In this document: in pieces, positions 60,770 to 64,000 of the stretch
Layout: the number at the start of each line of letters is the position of its first letter
How positions within the stretch are numbered: position 1 is the first letter of the stretch
From: an uncultured Clostridia bacterium
GTDB lineage: Bacteria; Bacillota; Clostridia; Christensenellales; Borkfalkiaceae
Direction of reading: 5' to 3'
NCBI GenBank assembly: GCA_937920115.1
Contig: CALGVF010000082.1
Span: forward strand, 11,242 to 75,241
Length of the DNA stretch: 64,000 nt
The notes under the pieces: generated by a model
Seen by the model: the letters and a program-made list of their open reading frames with translations, nothing else
Told to the model about the DNA's origin: nothing
The model's database searches: none
Made by a program: the position numbers and the translations under genes

Positions 60770-60798
60770 TTGATTTTTAGATATTTTTGTTGTAAAAT
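60770..60798 (+). promoter_or_regulatory. promoter of the distal fibre genes
   Basis: TTGATT at 60770-60775, 17 bp, TAAAAT at 60793-60798 with GTTG before it; ATAGGAGAAG and ATG 60816 follow. Confidence 0.7.
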
Positions 60799-60815
60799 AG
60801 ACATAGGAGAAGATA

Positions 60816-60977
60816 ATGCATCCTTATAGAAAATTATTGATAAAAGCAAGTTTGGTCGAGGCTGTCGGTATCGGCGACCTCGTGCTGTCTTGCAAAGACG
60901 GTATAGTTACGCTGAATCCGAACGGACGCGGCTTTAAAATCTCGGTATCGAACGGAATCGTTACGTTATTGACTTAA
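60816..60977 (+). CDS. small beta-rich protein before the fibres
   Basis: 53 aa; GGAGAAG 5 nt before ATG 60816. VGIGDLVLSCKDGIVTLNPN suggests short beta strands. Possibly a fibre connector. No recognised family. Confidence 0.55.
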   Translation: MHPYRKLLIKASLVEAVGIGDLVLSCKDGIVTLNPNGRGFKISVSNGIVTLLT

Positions 60978-60989
60978 CGGGGTGAATTT

Positions 60990-62453
60990 ATGAGCGGAAA
61001 GAATTTAAAAATCGACGGAAAAGTCTGCCCGAATGTAACCGTAATAAAAGCACTCGACACCGACGAAAATAAGTTGGTTGAGTTTGTGGACACTTCGGAC
61101 GCGGACGCGACTTCGAGTGACATTATAACGGGCAAAACGGCGTATGTCGACGGAAAGAAAGTTATCGGCGAGGCGACTGCGGGCATAGACACCTCAGACG
61201 CTACAGCCGTTGCTGCCGATATCCGTTTGGGAAAGACAGCATATGCGAAAGACGCGAAACTCACGGGAACGATAGAAGATTACGACGGTGCGGCAAGTCA
61301 GGGTTCGGGAAATTATACGGTAAAAGTAATTGACTATGACGGTACTGTATTAATGGAGAAAAGGGGTAATACGGGCGACGTAATCGAATTGCCCGAAGCC
61401 CCGACACACGATAGGCTTGTTTTCCAAAAATGGAGTGCAAGCCGAACTGTAACCGATAACAAAGTTACAATCGGTAACGACAACGTAATGGTCGGAGCAA
61501 CCTATACGACTGCAAGCGGACAAAGCGAGTTTGATATAACGGTTACAAAAGCGACGGGCTTAACTGTTACGTTTAATGCGAGCGGGGTGAAAGATTGGGG
61601 TGACGGAACAAGCGATAGCGAAACTTCTCATACTTATACTGCTTACGGCGATTATATGATAAAATGGGTGGGGAGTAGTATTCCGAGTAGTTTATTTGGT
61701 AGCGGTATAACGTATTTTTTAACTTTTGCAAGATTAGCGGGTATAACGAGTATTAGCCGTTATGCGTTTCAAAATTGTTATTCTCTAACAAGTATAACAA
61801 TACCCGAGGGAGTAACGAGTATATTTAATAGTACGTTTAATAGTTGTTACTCTTTAGTAAGTATAACAATACCCGAGGGAGTAACGAGTATATTGGATGA
61901 TGCGTTTAATAGTTGTTATTCTCTAACAAGTATAACAATACCCGAGGGAGTAACGAGTATTAGCCGTTATGCGTTTCAAAATTGTTATTCTCTAACAAGT
62001 ATAACAATACCCGAGGGAGTAACGAGTATTGCCGGTTTTGCGTTTTATAGTTGTTACTCTTTAGTAAGTATAATAATATCTGATGGAGTAACGAGTATAT
62101 TGGATAATGCGTTTAATAGTTGTTACTCTTTAGTAAGTATAACAATACCCGAGGGAGTAACGAGTATTAGCAGTTATGCGTTTCAAAATTGTTATTCTCT
62201 AACAAGTATAACAATACCCGAGGGAGTAACGAGTATATTTAATAGTACGTTTCAGCGATGTTATTCAATAATAAAATATGATTTTTCGCAAGCAACAGCC
62301 GTACCCACTTTAAATAATGTTAATGCGTTTGAGGGTATAAACAAAATATGCAAAATAATAGTCCCCGACAATTTATACGACCAATGGATAGCGGCGACAA
62401 ATTGGTCTACATATGCCGATTACATTTATAAAGCGAGTGAGGTGAGCGAATGA
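60990..62453 (+). CDS. tail fibre with BspA-type leucine-rich repeat tip
   Basis: 487 aa. Residues 1-95 form a stem shared with the 62643 fibre (TSDATAVAADIRLGKTAYAK). Then come a beta domain and a PKD-like domain (DWGDGTSDSETSHTYTAYGD, about 205-224). The tip is about seven and a half 23-residue LRR_5 units (YAFQNCYSLTSITIPEGVTS type), nearly identical at DNA level with a 69-bp period from about 61745 to 62260. BspA-type repeats bind host surface proteins or polysaccharides. A short C-terminal cap follows. Confidence 0.8.
   Translation: MSGKNLKIDGKVCPNVTVIKALDTDENKLVEFVDTSDADATSSDIITGKTAYVDGKKVIGEATAGIDTSDATAVAADIRLGKTAYAKDAKLTGTIEDYDGAASQGSGNYTVKVIDYDGTVLMEKRGNTGDVIELPEAPTHDRLVFQKWSASRTVTDNKVTIGNDNVMVGATYTTASGQSEFDITVTKATGLTVTFNASGVKDWGDGTSDSETSHTYTAYGDYMIKWVGSSIPSSLFGSGITYFLTFARLAGITSISRYAFQNCYSLTSITIPEGVTSIFNSTFNSCYSLVSITIPEGVTSILDDAFNSCYSLTSITIPEGVTSISRYAFQNCYSLTSITIPEGVTSIAGFAFYSCYSLVSIIISDGVTSILDNAFNSCYSLVSITIPEGVTSISSYAFQNCYSLTSITIPEGVTSIFNSTFQRCYSIIKYDFSQATAVPTLNNVNAFEGINKICKIIVPDNLYDQWIAATNWSTYADYIYKASEVSE
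61745..62260 (+). repeat. tandem 69-bp coding repeats in the LRR fibre
   Basis: About 7.5 units encoding 23 residues each. The backbone (acaagtataacaatacccga) is almost unchanged, while a short segment after it switches among ISRYAFQN, IFNSTFNS, ILDDAFNS, IAGFAFYS and ISSYAFQN. Units of one kind recur apart from each other, as expected if copies shuffle by recombination. Confidence 0.85.
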
Positions 62454-62665
62454 TAGTAGAAGAAGTATTTTCGGAAAATCACGTTCGGAGATATAGCGAT
62501 AAAAACGTAAAAATTCAGAACTCGAAAGACGGAATGAATTACGATATCGCCGAGGATTGGAGCGAAGAATGGTTTATCGAACACAATTTAACGCCGCCGA
62601 CTTATACCGAAACAGAAATCCCTATTGAAAAAGAGGTGGAAAATGCCGATAATATTAAAGAATAA
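62450..62665 (+). CDS. small acidic fibre-associated protein
   Basis: 71 aa, acidic (EDWSEEWFIEHN, EIPIEKEVENADNIKE). It overlaps the LRR fibre by 4 nt and the next fibre by 23 nt. A chaperone or fibre-assembly role would fit this place; no family is recognised. Confidence 0.55.
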   Translation: MIVEEVFSENHVRRYSDKNVKIQNSKDGMNYDIAEDWSEEWFIEHNLTPPTYTETEIPIEKEVENADNIKE

Positions 62666-64000
62666 AGACGGTGTACTTTTAAAAACGGCAGGCAAATATT
62701 GCCCCGAAGATATTACGGTAGTTCCGCAATTACAGGAAAAGACAGTCACACCGTCCGAAACGCAACAAACGGCAACGCCTGACACGAATTATGCGGGATT
62801 GAGTAAAGTTACTATCGGAGCAGTTCAGACGGAAGAAGTGACCGTAACGCCCGCAAAAGGTCAGCAAGTTTTGGAAGTCACCGACAATAAGTACTACAAA
62901 AAGGTAACAGTCGAGGCAATCCCCGATGACTACATAATTCCGAGCGGGACTATTCAGATAACTGAGAACGGGATTGTTGACGTGTCGGGCAAGGCAAACG
63001 CGAACGTAAACGTGCCTACGGGTGTTGATACAAACGATGCTACGGCGGTTTCGGGTGATATTTTGCAAGGTAAAACGGCGTATGCAAAAGGCGTTAAACT
63101 AACAGGCTCGGTTTTAACTTACGACGGGGCATTTGTTGGTAATACTCATACGATAACAGCAACGCTTACAAACGTAACAGCCGCAAGCGGAAATGCGACG
63201 ACTATTGCAGTAGGTGAAACTAAAGTTTTGACATATACAGCGGCAGACGGATATGCACTTCCTGATACGGTAACAGTTACGGGAGCAACAGGCGTGTGGA
63301 ATAAGGATGCAGGAACTCTTACATTAAGTAATCCGACGGGCAATGTAACGTTTACGATTGTGGGTGTTGAGGCGGCACCGACTTTGCAATATTACGGAAC
63401 AGGAACAGACTTATCACAAGGCAGAGGTGAATTGGCGGCTACAACAGTTGGTAATTATGCTTTATTTGGCGGTGGACGCGCTGGTGCGAACACAAGTGAT
63501 GTTACAACGCGAGTAGATGCTTACGATACAAATCTTACAAGAACTACACCTACAGCCTTATCAAAAGCAAGAGGTGTTTTAAATGCCACAACAGTTGGTA
63601 ATTATGCTTTATTTGGCGGTGGTACTGATGGTTCAAATAAAGCCTTAACTACAGTTGATGCATATAATACAACACTTACAAGAACTATTCCAACTTCATT
63701 CTCGACAGCAAAAAAAGGTGGATTTGGTGCAACTAATATTGGTAATTATGCGTTGTTTGGCGGTGGGTATGATGATTCAGGTAAAGAACAGACAACGATT
63801 GATGTGTATGACGCAAATCTTACAAGAATAACTCCTATTGAATTATCCGATGCAAGAATAAATTTAGCGGCAACAAATGTCGGTAATTACGCATTGTTTG
63901 GCGGGGGCGTATATGATTATTTTTCTGAAAAAGCGGTAGTAGATGCTTACGATACAAATCTTACAAGAACTACACCTACAGCCTTATCAAAAGCAAGAGG
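62643..64000 (+). CDS. tail fibre with Kelch repeats, cut by window edge
   Basis: At least 452 codons, open to the right edge. GAGGTGG precedes ATG 62643. The stem (about 125-165, DTNDATAVSGDILQGKTAYA) is shared with the 60990 fibre. From about residue 247 it has Kelch-type repeats of about 49 residues: GNYALFGGG ... VDAYDTNLTRTTPTALSKAR, seen four times before the edge (near 63450, 63598, 63745, 63883). Kelch repeats build a beta-propeller, here probably the receptor-binding head. Confidence 0.75.
   Translation, partial: MPIILKNKDGVLLKTAGKYCPEDITVVPQLQEKTVTPSETQQTATPDTNYAGLSKVTIGAVQTEEVTVTPAKGQQVLEVTDNKYYKKVTVEAIPDDYIIPSGTIQITENGIVDVSGKANANVNVPTGVDTNDATAVSGDILQGKTAYAKGVKLTGSVLTYDGAFVGNTHTITATLTNVTAASGNATTIAVGETKVLTYTAADGYALPDTVTVTGATGVWNKDAGTLTLSNPTGNVTFTIVGVEAAPTLQYYGTGTDLSQGRGELAATTVGNYALFGGGRAGANTSDVTTRVDAYDTNLTRTTPTALSKARGVLNATTVGNYALFGGGTDGSNKALTTVDAYNTTLTRTIPTSFSTAKKGGFGATNIGNYALFGGGYDDSGKEQTTIDVYDANLTRITPIELSDARINLAATNVGNYALFGGGVYDYFSEKAVVDAYDTNLTRTTPTALSKAR

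Noticed and set aside
61745..62260. CRISPR array
   Set aside because: The 69-bp repeats are in frame and encode leucine-rich repeats; there are no unique spacers.

Overview
The window is a continuous stretch of a large tailed bacteriophage (or prophage) genome. It carries TerL, portal, MuF-like head protein, scaffold, HK97-type capsid and tail-fibre genes, beside a replication/recombination module and many tiny overlapping genes of the kind phages pack together. Shine-Dalgarno sites are of the AGGAGG type. Nearly twenty promoters look like sigma-A promoters (TTGACA, 17 bp, TATAAT). A RecE-like DUF3799 nuclease, a DUF669 protein, a PBSX-type TerL and DUF3310/DUF7666 genes are also present. Together these point to a Bacillota (Clostridia-like) host, probably from a gut or rumen community; this is inference. 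No integrase, endolysin or holin was recognised, and both edges cut through genes.

Layout. 0-8.7 kb: regulators (two XRE repressor-like proteins), a RecE-like exonuclease, two probable single-strand-DNA-handling proteins, a P4-type primase-helicase, a resolvase-like nuclease and an SF2 helicase. 8.7-10.3 kb: TerL, far from the other packaging genes. 10.3-23.7 kb: a long plus-strand accessory run of small proteins (zinc ribbons, ASCH-like, DUF3310, lipoprotein, two DNA methyltransferases) containing a TnpB element with its probable omegaRNA. 23.7-28.7 kb: a block with pyrimidine-rich coding strands holding a sigma-region-4/alpha-CTD-like regulator, an AP2-domain protein and a probable TerS. 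28.7-31.7 kb: portal and minor head protein. 31.9-37.2 kb: six minus-strand cassettes of small genes, each with nearly the same promoter and upstream CCGTGC element. 38.2-40.8 kb: scaffold and major capsid. 40.9-41.7 kb: a dedicated transcription unit without protein genes, containing a roughly 620-nt highly structured RNA (ROOL/GOLLD-like) followed by an initiator-type tRNA-fMet and a terminator. 41.8-46.4 kb: virion-associated candidates including an ADP-ribosyltransferase and an ADP-ribosylglycohydrolase. 46.5-51.5 kb: three membrane proteins and head-tail connectors. 51.5-64 kb: very large tail/baseplate protein, a BppU-like receptor-binding protein, and fibres ending in BspA-type leucine-rich repeats or Kelch repeats.

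How it fits together. Replication and recombination genes come first, and host-takeover genes sit in independently promoted minus-strand cassettes. Structural genes read rightward from promoters at 27.0, 38.1, 41.7, 46.4, 55.9 and 60.8 kb. Two intergenic regions (about 26.0-27.1 and 37.2-38.2 kb) share a set of repeats and flank the portal-plus-cassette segment; they are the best candidates for origin or control regions.

Best candidates for something new: (1) the large structured RNA/tRNA unit; (2) the ADP-ribosylation writer/eraser pair in the capsid operon; (3) the six-cassette minus-strand regulon with its upstream motif; (4) promoters whose -35 box lies in the descending arm of the preceding terminator-like hairpin. 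Two genes appear broken by single-base losses in A runs, and one has ATA where ATG is expected.
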